Shown here one piece after another: positions 18,480-27,305 of a stretch of DNA of 64,000 nt. The position numbers were made by a program, and so were the translations under genes. How positions within the stretch are numbered: position 1 is the first letter of the stretch; each line of letters starts with the position of its first letter. The stretch comes from Clostridiales bacterium. GTDB taxonomy: Bacteria > Bacillota > Clostridia > Lachnospirales > Lachnospiraceae. Location: NCBI GenBank assembly GCA_018372435.1, contig JAHAJA010000015.1, positions 29,515 through 93,514 on the forward strand, given 5' to 3'. Below the pieces are notes generated by a model. That model did no database searches. It was given only the letters and a program-made list of their open reading frames with translations, and was not told the origin of the DNA.

Positions 18480-19388
18480 ATGTATGGGATAACGATGAAT
18501 CTACAAGAATATGTTAAATTACACGAGAATAAAAAACATGGTAACTACTTATTACCTATTAAGCTCTATCAAATGAAAGTTCCTGATTACTTTACTGATA
18601 TCAATATTCATTGGCACGAAGAGCTTGAAATAGTTCTTATAACAAGAGGAAAATGTACCTTTCATATCGATTTAAAACCTTATACAGTAACCGAAGGAGA
18701 CTTTTTAATACTGAATCCTTATGTATTACATTCTTGCTCCCAATACAAACAAGAAGAATATGAGGGTGATACGTTTGTTTTAAACTTATCTATGCTAGAT
18801 ACTAATCATGATAGTTGTTCTATCAAGTTTATTAATTCTATTGCTGATAACAAAGTGATCTTTCCATTCGTAATCAGACCAGATACTCCCGGCTACTCCT
18901 TGCTGAAAGAATACTTTTTAAAAAGTAAAAATGCATATACTGGTAAACAAAAAGGGTTTGAACTTGAATTAAAAGCTTACCTATATCTATTCCTTCATAC
19001 TCTTTTTACTAATATTCCAGTTGAAACACCTGATCCTGTTAATGTTGATGATGTTGTAACCGATAAAATCAAGATTATTCTTAGATACATCAAAGATAAT
19101 TATACAGAGCAATTAACAGTAAAGGATATGGCAGAACAACTTAATTTTAGTGAATATCATTTCATGCGCTTCTTTAAGAAATACCTTGGTGTTACTTGTA
19201 TTGAATATATCAATAACTACAGACTTGACATTGCTGCTAAGAAATTATGTATGACAAATCATTCAATCATGGAAGTCGCATTAGAAACAGGCTTTAATAA
19301 CATCTCTTATTTTAACAAATTATTTAAAGAGAAGTTCAAATTAACTCCAAAAGAATTCCGTATTTCAGTAACTACTAAGATAAACTAA
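18480..19388 (+). CDS. AraC-family regulator with N-terminal cupin
   Basis: A 302-residue regulator. The N-terminal cupin (INIHWHEELEIVLITRGKCT, YTVTEGDFLILNPYVLHS) senses a small ligand. The C-terminal pair of AraC helix-turn-helices holds LTVKDMAEQLNFSEYHFMRF and ALETGFNNISYFNKLFKEK, KLTPKEFR. Start 18480 (ATG) lacks a clear ribosome site; ATG 18495 is an alternative five codons in. It converges on the eut operon end, sharing an 18-bp terminator. Salmonella EutR is also AraC-type but differs in the N-terminal part, so a role in eut control is only a suggestion. Confidence 0.85.
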   Translation: MYGITMNLQEYVKLHENKKHGNYLLPIKLYQMKVPDYFTDINIHWHEELEIVLITRGKCTFHIDLKPYTVTEGDFLILNPYVLHSCSQYKQEEYEGDTFVLNLSMLDTNHDSCSIKFINSIADNKVIFPFVIRPDTPGYSLLKEYFLKSKNAYTGKQKGFELELKAYLYLFLHTLFTNIPVETPDPVNVDDVVTDKIKIILRYIKDNYTEQLTVKDMAEQLNFSEYHFMRFFKKYLGVTCIEYINNYRLDIAAKKLCMTNHSIMEVALETGFNNISYFNKLFKEKFKLTPKEFRISVTTKIN

Positions 19389-19428
19389 TAGAACAGGCTG
19401 TTGATAAAGTTCAACAGCCTGTTCTATT
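19387..19428. terminator. Bidirectional terminator between araC-type gene and eutQ
   Basis: A perfect 18-bp stem (19387-19404 with 19411-19428) with a 6-nt loop; core AACAGGCTGTTGA. It overlaps the AraC stop codon and lies 16 bp past the eutQ stop. A/T flanks allow termination from both sides. Confidence 0.85.
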
Positions 19429-19443
19429 TATTAATTATATTAA

Positions 19444-19914
19444 CTAGCCTTGACTAGCCCAATCAGCGGGATACGTCACATAAATAAATCTTGCATAATT
19501 TGGTACAGAGAATTTGATTGAAGAACCTTTTGGAATCAGAATCAATTCCCCTGGGCCTGCAGAAACTGTTTTCCCATTGATTATAATACTAAGACTACCC
19601 TCTATCACATAATCAATCTCATCATAGTTTAATGTCCAATCGAATGTGGTATCCTTCATCTCCATAATACCACAACCAAGACGAGGACTTTCTTCAAGAG
19701 AGAATAAATCTTTCGTATACACGATATCTCCGGGCTTACCTGTATCCATTCTATCTTCTTCTGCTACCTTAATTTCCGGAACACGAACGGCTATTACGCC
19801 TTCTCTCGTACAATCTCTTTTCGCGTCCATCGAACACCCACTGGTTAAATTAGTTAGTTTTTCATTTAGTATTTCACGAATCATCGATTCAATTGTATAA
19901 CGATTTACTTCCAT
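19444..19914 (-). CDS. eutQ: Ethanolamine utilization cupin protein EutQ
   Basis: A 156-residue cupin of the EutQ family, reported to have acetate kinase activity that makes ATP and acetate from acetyl phosphate in ethanolamine breakdown. The C-terminal cupin shows FDWTLNYDEIDYVIEGSLSI and AGPGELILIPKGSSIKFSVP. It is the last gene of the eut operon, 11 bp behind eutH. No separate acetate kinase gene is in the operon, so EutQ may cover this step. Confidence 0.9.
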   Translation of the reverse strand: MEVNRYTIESMIREILNEKLTNLTSGCSMDAKRDCTREGVIAVRVPEIKVAEEDRMDTGKPGDIVYTKDLFSLEESPRLGCGIMEMKDTTFDWTLNYDEIDYVIEGSLSIIINGKTVSAGPGELILIPKGSSIKFSVPNYARFIYVTYPADWASQG

Positions 19915-19925
19915 TCTTACTCTCC

Positions 19926-21014
19926 TTAGACTTCTTTCCCTAATGTCTTATTGGCAATAAACATAGCAACGATAACGGCTGTTATACCCGCTACTAACTT
20001 ACCGATAATCATTGGAACAATCATCGTTGAATCGAAACCAGCTGTAAAACCTAAGTGATCGCCGAATACGAAAGCTGCTGATACTGCAAAGGCAACATTT
20101 AGAATCTTACCACGATTATCCATATCTTTCATCATACCAAACATAGGAATCGAGTTTGCCAAACTGGCAACTAAACCTGCTGCTGCAACATCATTCATAC
20201 CAAGTACTTTACCTAGTGCCATAAGAGGTTTTTTGAATACTTTCGTGATTACATACACTAATGGGAAAGCACCTGCTAACACAATTGCAATATCTGCTAC
20301 AATTCCAAAACCTTCACTTAAAGGATTCATACCTTTTATTACAACAATACCTGTAAGTTGCTCTACGATTCCTGCAATTAATCCAATAGTAATAACTGCA
20401 ACGACTATTTTACCAAATACAGTAAATCCTTTTATCATTCCGTTTTGGAATTTTAGTAGACCTAGTACAATCAATACAGCAATTATGATAATAGGTATTA
20501 AGTTTTTTAAAACCATCATAATTGGATAACCTGCAACTAATCCACCAATAAAAGAACCAATTGGAATTGTTACAACACCTGCTAAAACACCAGTTGCAAG
20601 GAATCTTCTATCTTCAGGAGCAATAATACCAAGCGCAACTGGTATCGTAAATACGATTGTAGGTCCAAGCATAGCTCCTACAATTAAACCACCGAATTTA
20701 CCAGCATCTTCTGTTAACGCTAGTGCTTGTGCTAATGGTGCACCACCCATATCGTTCGCAAGTATCGTACCAGCAAACATAGCAGGATCAGCACCTAAAA
20801 AACTATATACTGGCACTACAATAGGTTTTAATAAATCTGCAAGGACTGGAGCTAACGCAATTATTCCTACCATAGAAATTGCAAGAGATCCAATTGCTAG
20901 TATACCTTCCTCAAACTTTTCTCCTAATCCAAACTTATTTCCAATTATACGGTCAATTGCACCAAGAACTGCAAATACAACCATGATGTAGACAATTATC
21001 TCATTAACGCTCAT
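19926..21014 (-). CDS. eutH: Ethanolamine permease EutH
   Basis: A 362-residue integral membrane protein of the EutH family that brings ethanolamine into the cell. About ten hydrophobic segments are visible, with family patterns ANDMGGAPLAQALALTEDAG, GAMLGPTIVFTIPVALG and SLANSIPMFGMMKDMDNRGK. It overlaps the upstream pduT-type gene by 4 bp. Confidence 0.93.
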   Translation of the reverse strand: MSVNEIIVYIMVVFAVLGAIDRIIGNKFGLGEKFEEGILAIGSLAISMVGIIALAPVLADLLKPIVVPVYSFLGADPAMFAGTILANDMGGAPLAQALALTEDAGKFGGLIVGAMLGPTIVFTIPVALGIIAPEDRRFLATGVLAGVVTIPIGSFIGGLVAGYPIMMVLKNLIPIIIIAVLIVLGLLKFQNGMIKGFTVFGKIVVAVITIGLIAGIVEQLTGIVVIKGMNPLSEGFGIVADIAIVLAGAFPLVYVITKVFKKPLMALGKVLGMNDVAAAGLVASLANSIPMFGMMKDMDNRGKILNVAFAVSAAFVFGDHLGFTAGFDSTMIVPMIIGKLVAGITAVIVAMFIANKTLGKEV

Positions 21015-21583
21015 TCGTTTACCTCCTTTTTCCCATGCACTAGTTGTTCTAACATCTCTTCACTTGGTGATGGAATAATTGCGATATTATCGCTTTCATA
21101 ATCGCTTAACAGTGCCTTACCTTCCAAAAAAGCATACTGGATGCTACTTACCGATCCTGTCACTAAAAAAACCAGTTTTCCTCCAATAGCAAAAGCCATA
21201 TATATCTTCAAAAGGGATACATCTGCTGCCTTCAATACAATGTCAAGTACTCGAATACCTGTACAGACTTTTCTTGTTTCAATAATCCCAATTGCATCAA
21301 TATAACTTGGATGCACGTATCGATTGCGGAACCCCTCTACGATTTCCGGTGAGACATTGTGGAGCCTAAAACTATCCACAAGACTTTTTTCCGCTAGGTC
21401 TTCACCACAATCAATCGCTTCATCTATAGCATCCTCTTCTCCAGTTATGATAACAAGGAATTTACCAGGGCAAATTGTGCGAAAAAAGAGAATTTCTACG
21501 TTTGCTTTCTTAACAATAGCATCAGCTATATACATTCCTTTGCTAATACTTTGAAATTCTAAAGCTCCGATACTCTTACTCAT
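21011..21583 (-). CDS. pduT: Tandem BMC-domain shell protein of PduT type
   Basis: A 190-residue shell protein with two BMC domains (about 4-85 and 95-175), forming a trimeric pseudohexamer tile. The motif RTICPGKFLVII places a cysteine at residue 38, the position that in Salmonella PduT holds a [4Fe-4S] cluster in the pore and is thought to pass electrons through the shell. A PduT-type tile within a eut operon, without the PduS flavoprotein nearby, is noteworthy. It overlaps both neighbours by 4 bp. Confidence 0.85.
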   Translation of the reverse strand: MSKSIGALEFQSISKGMYIADAIVKKANVEILFFRTICPGKFLVIITGEEDAIDEAIDCGEDLAEKSLVDSFRLHNVSPEIVEGFRNRYVHPSYIDAIGIIETRKVCTGIRVLDIVLKAADVSLLKIYMAFAIGGKLVFLVTGSVSSIQYAFLEGKALLSDYESDNIAIIPSPSEEMLEQLVHGKKEVNE

Positions 21584-21867
21584 GACTTAAGCACCTCAAT
21601 TGAATCAACAATACCAATAATTGCAGCATCAATAGGAGTATCGGAGCTTTGAATCGCATATCTAGCAGAGCCTCCTCGTACAACGAGTACGGTATCTCCC
21701 ACTCCCGCACCAACAATGTCTGCAGCAACAGTAATACGGTCATTCAATGTTTCATACTCATTCATACTCTTAATAATCATTAGTTTCAGTCCATTCAAAG
21801 TCTCGTCTTTTTTCGTTGCCCATACACTGCCAATTACTTTGCCTAATTCCAAATTTGCCGCCTCCAC
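21580..21867 (-). CDS. eutN: BMC vertex protein EutN (pentamer)
   Basis: A 95-residue EutN/CcmL-family protein that forms the pentamers closing the corners of the microcompartment. LGKVIGSVWATKKDETLNGL, GAGVGDTVLVVRGGSARYA and PIDAAIIGIVDSIEV are family signatures. Overlaps the flanking genes by 1 and 4 bp. Confidence 0.93.
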   Translation of the reverse strand: MEAANLELGKVIGSVWATKKDETLNGLKLMIIKSMNEYETLNDRITVAADIVGAGVGDTVLVVRGGSARYAIQSSDTPIDAAIIGIVDSIEVLKS

Positions 21868-22532
21868 TATCCTCGTTCTATATGAATTTGATGCTCCCTT
21901 ATATAATCTCTAGCCATTGGAGTAATTATACAATCTTCCGTAATTAATACCACACGATTGCGATCCAATCGACTATTCATAAAATCTTTTTCAAGAAGAA
22001 GATGTTTCTTTCTCCAATCAACTTTACCGATTATCGTATTCGGTTCATCGTTCCCATTCTTATAAGTTTGATCTGTAAATTGCTGATATTGTCTTTTACT
22101 ATAATAATCGTTTTCTTTATATATTTCTACAGGATTTTGAATTACTTGTATTCCAAAATTTCTAAGTTTCATCTCATAATCTTGATAAAGATGAAATAAA
22201 GCTTTATAAGCAACTCGTCGATATCTTTGATACTCATATGCATCTTCTAAGATAAAGACTTTCTTACCATTTAAGAGACGATCTAATATAATTTCTTCAT
22301 CTCTTGTTTTTGCCATTCCATTTGCTAAATTGGCTAACATAGTAGGAGACATTGTTGTAACTAGTATCATATCATCATCTGAACTATAAGAGGCTGACGT
22401 TACAAACTCGATTCCTTGATTACTATAATTATCTTCTGGTAAATCACCAATTACACAGACTCTATTAGAACCCCTTTGTAAACGATACATTAATTCTGTA
22501 ACGATATCCTGAATGAAATTTTCTCTATCCAT
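21867..22532 (-). CDS. Conserved ethanolamine-operon protein of unknown function
   Basis: A 221-residue cytosolic protein of the type found in Firmicutes eut operons (resembles family TIGR02536 from memory). It opens with an amphipathic helix (ENFIQDIVTELMYRLQRG) similar to cargo-targeting tails. It contains VLITEDCIITPMARDYIREH near the end, a segment resembling the N-terminal part of EutT here (MILTPSARTYLADK). The shared segment suggests a common docking or cofactor-handling role. Reaction unknown. Confidence 0.75.
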   Translation of the reverse strand: MDRENFIQDIVTELMYRLQRGSNRVCVIGDLPEDNYSNQGIEFVTSASYSSDDDMILVTTMSPTMLANLANGMAKTRDEEIILDRLLNGKKVFILEDAYEYQRYRRVAYKALFHLYQDYEMKLRNFGIQVIQNPVEIYKENDYYSKRQYQQFTDQTYKNGNDEPNTIIGKVDWRKKHLLLEKDFMNSRLDRNRVVLITEDCIITPMARDYIREHQIHIERG

Positions 22533-22545
22533 CCTTCCACCTCGA

Positions 22546-23178
22546 TTAAGATAAAATTAATCCCATACTTTTTTTTGTATACCCGCATGCATTGGCTTCA
22601 TCATAATCAATGTGTACAGCAGTTTTGAATTTTTCACTAACCCGCACATCTAAATCTTCAAAAATTACTGGACGATCTCCAAATACTTTTACTTTGATTG
22701 ATTGTCCATTGCTTACACCAAATCTCTTCGCATCTTCTGGTGAGATATGAATATGTCTCTTCGCAACGATGACTCCCTTATCAATGGTAATACTCTTTCC
22801 ATTCTTTGGATTTGTAATTGTAATCCCAGGGGTATTATCAATGTCACCACTTAATCTGACAGGTGCTTTCACTCCAAGAACTAGTCCATCTGTTAAAGAA
22901 ATTTCAACTTGAGAATTAGGTCTTGTAGGACCTAAGATTACTACGTTTTGTAAAGATCCTCTTGGACCAGTAATGGTCACTCTTTCTTCACATGCAAACT
23001 GGCCTGGTTGTGATAAGTCTTTGATTGGAGTTAACTGATATCCGTTTCCAAACAAAGTATCTAGATCAGATTGACTTAGATGAATATGACGTCCTGAAGC
23101 TTCAACCATTACGAACACTTTACTTCTCAATTCTCTTATGACACTCTCAATTATTGCTTCCATATTACAAGTATTCAT
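22546..23178 (-). CDS. eutD: Phosphate acyltransferase, PduL type (EutD)
   Basis: A 210-residue PduL-family phosphotransacylase that converts acetyl-CoA to acetyl phosphate and frees CoA inside the shell. It contains the two repeated metal/CoA halves, VEASGRHIHLSQSDLDTLFG and VAKRHIHISPEDAKRFGVS, plus LGPTRPNSQVEISLTDGLVL. Firmicutes eut operons use this type in place of the enterobacterial EutD. The N-terminal ~20 residues form a likely targeting helix. Confidence 0.9.
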   Translation of the reverse strand: MNTCNMEAIIESVIRELRSKVFVMVEASGRHIHLSQSDLDTLFGNGYQLTPIKDLSQPGQFACEERVTITGPRGSLQNVVILGPTRPNSQVEISLTDGLVLGVKAPVRLSGDIDNTPGITITNPKNGKSITIDKGVIVAKRHIHISPEDAKRFGVSNGQSIKVKVFGDRPVIFEDLDVRVSEKFKTAVHIDYDEANACGYTKKSMGLILS

Positions 23179-23212
23179 ATATACCCTCCTTCCTAACTAA
23201 ATATCGTAATTA

Positions 23213-24022
23213 TTAGCTTTTGTATTTATCTGTCATATACTTAAACATCATAATCCAGAATAAAGATGATAATCGATTAAAAGCTCGAATTATATCTACT
23301 CTTTCAACCTTGTTTTCATCCGTTTTGAAGGCTTTGAATGCAATCAATTCCGTACGTCTCGCCAATGTTCTTAACTTATTCAAATGAGCAACCATTTCCC
23401 CATGTTTGTAGGTTGGTAAGAAATGTTTGATACCAAAATATTTGCTAGGATGATGAGACTGTTCTCGCATATCTTTTGCATCTAAGCCTTGTAACTGGAA
23501 TTCAACAACTGGTTCACCAGAAACCTCACTTCTTAGTAAACTACGAATGAATCGAATGACTTCTTCTAAATCATCGACTAATTTCATAGAACCTTCTTTT
23601 TGTGCAGCAATTTGAGCAAGAATGATTTCTGATTCTAAGGTATCAATTGCACCACGTAATGCAATTCTTCCATTATCTTTAAAAACTAGCAAATTACCTC
23701 GAAGATGAGTCATATGCTCTGGTTTTTCATGCAAGGTTATTCCAAAGAGCGTTTCATAGATTTCTTCCTTCTGATTCTCGATTTCCATCTCTGTTTCCTT
23801 ATTCCTAATATTTTCTTTGTCTTTCTTCATTCGTACTGACTCATTCTGGTAACGAGTCTTTTCATCTAGGTGGTAGGTTCGTATAATAATATTCTTATCC
23901 GCAAGATACGTTCTTGCTGATGGGGTGAGTATCATATCCTTTTCAAGGTAGAACTCACCCTTTTCCATCAACACTTTTTCATTAAATAGCTTACGGATAT
24001 CATTCTCCGTTAATACTGCCAT
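23213..24022 (-). CDS. eutT: Cob(I)alamin adenosyltransferase EutT
   Basis: A 269-residue adenosyltransferase that makes the AdoCbl cofactor of the EutBC lyase. The C-terminal helical bundle carries HPSKYFGIKHFLPTYKHGE, LNKLRTLARRTELIAFKAF and ATP-contact region ALRGAIDTLESEIILAQIAA. The N-terminal 50 residues (LTENDIRKLFNEKVLMEKGE, TPSARTYLADKNIIIRTY) resemble the conserved partner downstream. It is 8 bp downstream of eutM. Confidence 0.9.
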   Translation of the reverse strand: MAVLTENDIRKLFNEKVLMEKGEFYLEKDMILTPSARTYLADKNIIIRTYHLDEKTRYQNESVRMKKDKENIRNKETEMEIENQKEEIYETLFGITLHEKPEHMTHLRGNLLVFKDNGRIALRGAIDTLESEIILAQIAAQKEGSMKLVDDLEEVIRFIRSLLRSEVSGEPVVEFQLQGLDAKDMREQSHHPSKYFGIKHFLPTYKHGEMVAHLNKLRTLARRTELIAFKAFKTDENKVERVDIIRAFNRLSSLFWIMMFKYMTDKYKS

Positions 24023-24029
24023 CTTTTAT

Positions 24030-24329
24030 TTATGCCTGTGGAATTTGACCTTTAGCATGAGGTAGTATTACATCAACCTCTGTATGAGGTCTTGGAATAA
24101 CGTGAACAGAGATTAGTTCACCTACTCTTTCTGCAGCTGCTGCGCCTGCATCAGTTGCTGCTTTGACAGCACCTACATCACCACGAACCATAACTGTTAC
24201 AAGACCACCACCAACTTGTTCTTTTCCTACAAGTGAAACATTAGCTGCTTTCACCATTGCATCTGCTGCCTCAATTGCTCCAACTAAACCTTTTGTTTCA
24301 ATCATACCGAGTGCATTTGTGTTTGCCAT
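24030..24329 (-). CDS. eutM: BMC hexamer shell protein EutM
   Basis: A 99-residue single BMC-domain protein, the main hexagonal tile of the shell. [40 protein letters not shown] and [15 protein letters not shown] are canonical. An intercistronic hairpin lies upstream, in the gap after eutE. Confidence 0.95.
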   Translation of the reverse strand: MANTNALGMIETKGLVGAIEAADAMVKAANVSLVGKEQVGGGLVTVMVRGDVGAVKAATDAGAAAAERVGELISVHVIPRPHTEVDVILPHAKGQIPQA

Positions 24330-24397
24330 AATATGAAACCTCCTATTATTTCATTATTACTAAATTAGTATTCTACATTATTTTTAATATCATGCAT

Positions 24398-24417
24398 AAA
24401 GCTCTTAGAAGAGCTTT
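24398..24417 (-). promoter_or_regulatory. Intercistronic hairpin between eutE and eutM
   Basis: AAAGCTCTT-AG-AAGAGCTTT is a perfect palindrome of 9-bp arms in the 111-bp gap, the largest inside the operon apart from eutA-eutB. It lacks a U-tract, so an RNA processing or stability role just upstream of the most abundant shell protein is a reasonable guess. Confidence 0.5.
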
Positions 24418-24440
24418 CCTCTATATATAACACTTCTTAA

Positions 24441-25922
24441 TTAAACCAACTCTTGCATAATTTTTTTCACTAAACTATCAACTAGTTGTGATATATCTGC
24501 CGTGTTTGAACAACCACCAGCCTCACTATAACCCTCAATGGCTGCATCTTTACGAAGTTCTTCCAGCTCTTTAACTCCATAGGCAACGCGCTTAATGTTA
24601 ATTAAATCAAGTGGTCCAATATTATTAGAAGAGGAACTTCCGCCAACTGCACCACAACCTAATGTTAATGCAGGGAATAGGTTTGTAGTTGCACCTACAC
24701 CACCAAGAGAACCCAGTGTATTAATTAAGATTCTTGATGCAGGTACTCTTAAACTAAAGCGTTTTACTAATTCTTCATTCTTTGAGTGCATACAGAAGGT
24801 GTGTCCCATTCCTTCAAAGTATAGAATCTCACAGATACGATCTAAAGCAGTATCTTCATTATCTTCTACATAGAAAGCTAGAATTGGAGCTAATTTTTCA
24901 TGGGAGTAAGGTACCGTATGCCCTACTTTACATTCCTTAGCGATCAAAACTCTTGCTGAATCTGGAACTCTAGTTAAGTTTGCTAATTCAGCAATCTTTT
25001 TCACGGATTTACCTACGATTTGTGGATTCATGGTTCCATTTGCTCTTAGAATAAAGTTACCTAATTGCTTTGCTTCTTGCTCGTCTAAGAAGTAAGCGCC
25101 TTGGGCCAGAAACTCCTTCTTAACAGTCTCTTCCATACATCTTTCTACAACAACAGATTGTTCCGACGCACAAATTGTTCCATTATCAAAGGTCTTAGAA
25201 TCCATAATTCGTTTCACTGCTTGTTTCACATCTGCTGTTTTTTCAATAAATGCTGGACCATTACCAGCACCTACTCCTATTGCAGGTGTTCCAGATGAAT
25301 ATGCTGATTTAACCATCGCATATCCTCCTGTTGCAAGAATTAATTTCGTTATATTATTTTTCATTAACTCCTGGGTCGCTTCCATGGTTGGAATTGAGAT
25401 GCAGGATACTGCGGTCTCAGGGCAACCCACTGATTTTAATGCCTTTCTTATTACTTCAACCGTTTCTAGAATACATTTTAGTGCACCAGGATGTGGAGAG
25501 AATACAATACTGTTTCCTCCTTTTATGGAGATTAATGATTTGTACATTACTGTTGAAGTCGGATTTGTAGATGGAACGATTCCCGCTATAACTCCTACTG
25601 CTGTACCAACATCAATGGTCATTTTCTCTTTGTCTTCTTTTAAGATGCCAATCGTCTTTTGATCCTTAATGGCTTCGTAAACGCCTCTCGAACCAAAAAC
25701 ATTCTTTATTACTTTATCTTGCCATATTCCAAATCCAGTTTCTTCATTTGCCATCTTTGCAAGACGTACTGCATTCTGCATACAAGCATCTGTAACGACT
25801 TTAATAATATTGTTAATCTTAGCTTGATCATACGTTACCAAGATCTTCTGTGCCTTCTCAGCTTCCCTTAAAAGGTTTCGCACCTCTTGTATCGAGCGTA
25901 GGTCTTTATCTTGATTTTCCAT
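24441..25922 (-). CDS. eutE: Acetaldehyde dehydrogenase (CoA-acylating) EutE
   Basis: A 493-residue aldehyde dehydrogenase that turns acetaldehyde, CoA and NAD+ into acetyl-CoA and NADH in the microcompartment. IVPSTNPTSTVMYKSLISI is the cofactor region, and the catalytic cysteine is in SKTFDNGTICASEQS (near 265). The end, ISQLVDSLVKKIMQELV, is an amphipathic helix of the kind that targets cargo to shells. NADH is recycled by EutG. Confidence 0.94.
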   Translation of the reverse strand: MENQDKDLRSIQEVRNLLREAEKAQKILVTYDQAKINNIIKVVTDACMQNAVRLAKMANEETGFGIWQDKVIKNVFGSRGVYEAIKDQKTIGILKEDKEKMTIDVGTAVGVIAGIVPSTNPTSTVMYKSLISIKGGNSIVFSPHPGALKCILETVEVIRKALKSVGCPETAVSCISIPTMEATQELMKNNITKLILATGGYAMVKSAYSSGTPAIGVGAGNGPAFIEKTADVKQAVKRIMDSKTFDNGTICASEQSVVVERCMEETVKKEFLAQGAYFLDEQEAKQLGNFILRANGTMNPQIVGKSVKKIAELANLTRVPDSARVLIAKECKVGHTVPYSHEKLAPILAFYVEDNEDTALDRICEILYFEGMGHTFCMHSKNEELVKRFSLRVPASRILINTLGSLGGVGATTNLFPALTLGCGAVGGSSSSNNIGPLDLINIKRVAYGVKELEELRKDAAIEGYSEAGGCSNTADISQLVDSLVKKIMQELV

Positions 25923-25934
25923 TCGCTGTCTCCT

Positions 25935-26615
25935 TTATTTCCCGTGTTCCTTACTATACTCAAGTAATAACCTGATTAAATCTTGCTTCTTCATCGTATT
26001 CAAGCGCTCAGTTGTTACCTGAATATCTAATGACCTAATAAGATTTCTTAGGTTCGCATTACTTCGTTTACTTAATTGTTCTTGTGAAAAGTCTACTATT
26101 GGTGACTTTTCTTCTTCCTTCTCAATCCCTTCAGAAACGCTTGGTTTATCTACTAAGATCTCCTCTGTTACAGGCTCATGCATATCTTCAAGAGCAATCG
26201 ATTCTTCCATATCCGATTTTGGTTCAACATATGCCTGTGGTTCCTCGTCTGCTATTGGTTCCTCGTCTGCTATTGTTTTCATATCTACTCGTAATTCCTC
26301 ATTAGCAACTACTTGTGGATTATTCTCAGTTTCCTGATGAGCACGCTCTGATGGAATCACTTTACCAATCAAGTCTGACTCCACTCTTGATATAACATGT
26401 CTTGCACGAACAAGTCCAATTCTAGCAGCACTTCTAGCACCTGCATCTACTGCAGCCGTTACTGCTCCAACGTCTCCTATAATTTCAACTGTCATAATAC
26501 CAGCATCTGCTTTAGCTATGCTAAGCAACGTAACATTGGCTGCTTTCAATGCTGCGTCCGCTGCTTCTACAGCTGGTGGATATCCTATTACTTCAATTAA
26601 GCCAAGTGCTTGCAT
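25935..26615 (-). CDS. BMC shell protein with long acidic linker and C-terminal helical domain
   Basis: A 226-residue protein. Residues 1-90 are a BMC domain (LGLIEVIGYPPAVEAADAAL, ADAGIMTVEIIGDVGAVTAA). A Glu/Pro-rich linker follows (about 95-185), including a short ADEEP tandem repeat. It ends in a ~40-residue helical domain (NLRNLIRSLDIQVTTERLNT, KKQDLIRLLLEYSKE) resembling SAP/Rho-N-like modules. EutK and PduK also carry C-terminal extensions, but theirs differ (helix-turn-helix or Fe-S), so I give no symbol. Overall role: shell tile with a docking or nucleic-acid-binding tail. Confidence 0.85.
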   Translation of the reverse strand: MQALGLIEVIGYPPAVEAADAALKAANVTLLSIAKADAGIMTVEIIGDVGAVTAAVDAGARSAARIGLVRARHVISRVESDLIGKVIPSERAHQETENNPQVVANEELRVDMKTIADEEPIADEEPQAYVEPKSDMEESIALEDMHEPVTEEILVDKPSVSEGIEKEEEKSPIVDFSQEQLSKRSNANLRNLIRSLDIQVTTERLNTMKKQDLIRLLLEYSKEHGK

Positions 26616-26618
26616 CTA

Positions 26619-27275
26619 TTATTGGTATTCCTTCGGACGTTCAGCAACACTGCGAACAGCCTCAGCAAATGCAGTACAAGCAGCATAGCAAGCAGATTGT
26701 GAACCAGTTAATAAACCGCCACCAAAATTTGTTTCCGATGGTGGTCCAAAGAACTCACATAACTTAACGTCAGCAGCTTTCATGGCTGCATCTAATCCAT
26801 AGATGGATTCAAGTGGAGGTGCGATTAAATAAGCTAATGCTTCTCCTTCTGTAATACCAGCAACCTTTGATAGATAGGAACCTGTACGAGATACGGTATG
26901 AGCATAATAAGAAATAGAGTCATCTTCGTTTGCACTAACGAAATACGCATCGTTTTCCATGAACGTTATACAAGCACTCAAACCACTTCTTACTTCAGCA
27001 GGGCTTGGTCCAGCTAAGATACCAATTACCTCACCTGCTAATTTTGTCGATGCATTGGCAGCACCCGCATACATAGATTTTGCGTATACAACCTCTACAT
27101 CTGCATCCTTTGTTGCTTCATCAAGTCCTGTATACGTTACATCATCAATATCAGCTGTAATAATACCGATACTTTTATGACGAGGGCCTAATTCTAATTT
27201 TGCTGCTAAATCAGGACTTACATTTGAGATAATGCGAACTGAAAGTATATTAGGTCGCAGTTTATCGTTCTTCAT
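26619..27275 (-). CDS. eutL: Tandem-BMC shell protein EutL
   Basis: A 218-residue circularly permuted tandem BMC protein forming trimers with a gated central pore, thought to pass larger molecules. DKLRPNILSVRIISNVSPDL, KSIGIITADIDDVTYTGLDE and FGGGLLTGSQSACYAACTAF are EutL signatures. It follows eutC in the operon. Confidence 0.93.
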   Translation of the reverse strand: MKNDKLRPNILSVRIISNVSPDLAAKLELGPRHKSIGIITADIDDVTYTGLDEATKDADVEVVYAKSMYAGAANASTKLAGEVIGILAGPSPAEVRSGLSACITFMENDAYFVSANEDDSISYYAHTVSRTGSYLSKVAGITEGEALAYLIAPPLESIYGLDAAMKAADVKLCEFFGPPSETNFGGGLLTGSQSACYAACTAFAEAVRSVAERPKEYQ

Positions 27276-27305
27276 ATGATTTCCTCCTTAATTCTTCTTA
27301 CACTT

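Noticed and set aside
19387..19428. Stem with AGGCTGTTGA as a second copy of the 5-kb palindromic element
   Set aside because: Only about 10 bases are shared, and it is a plain 18-bp terminator between convergent genes.
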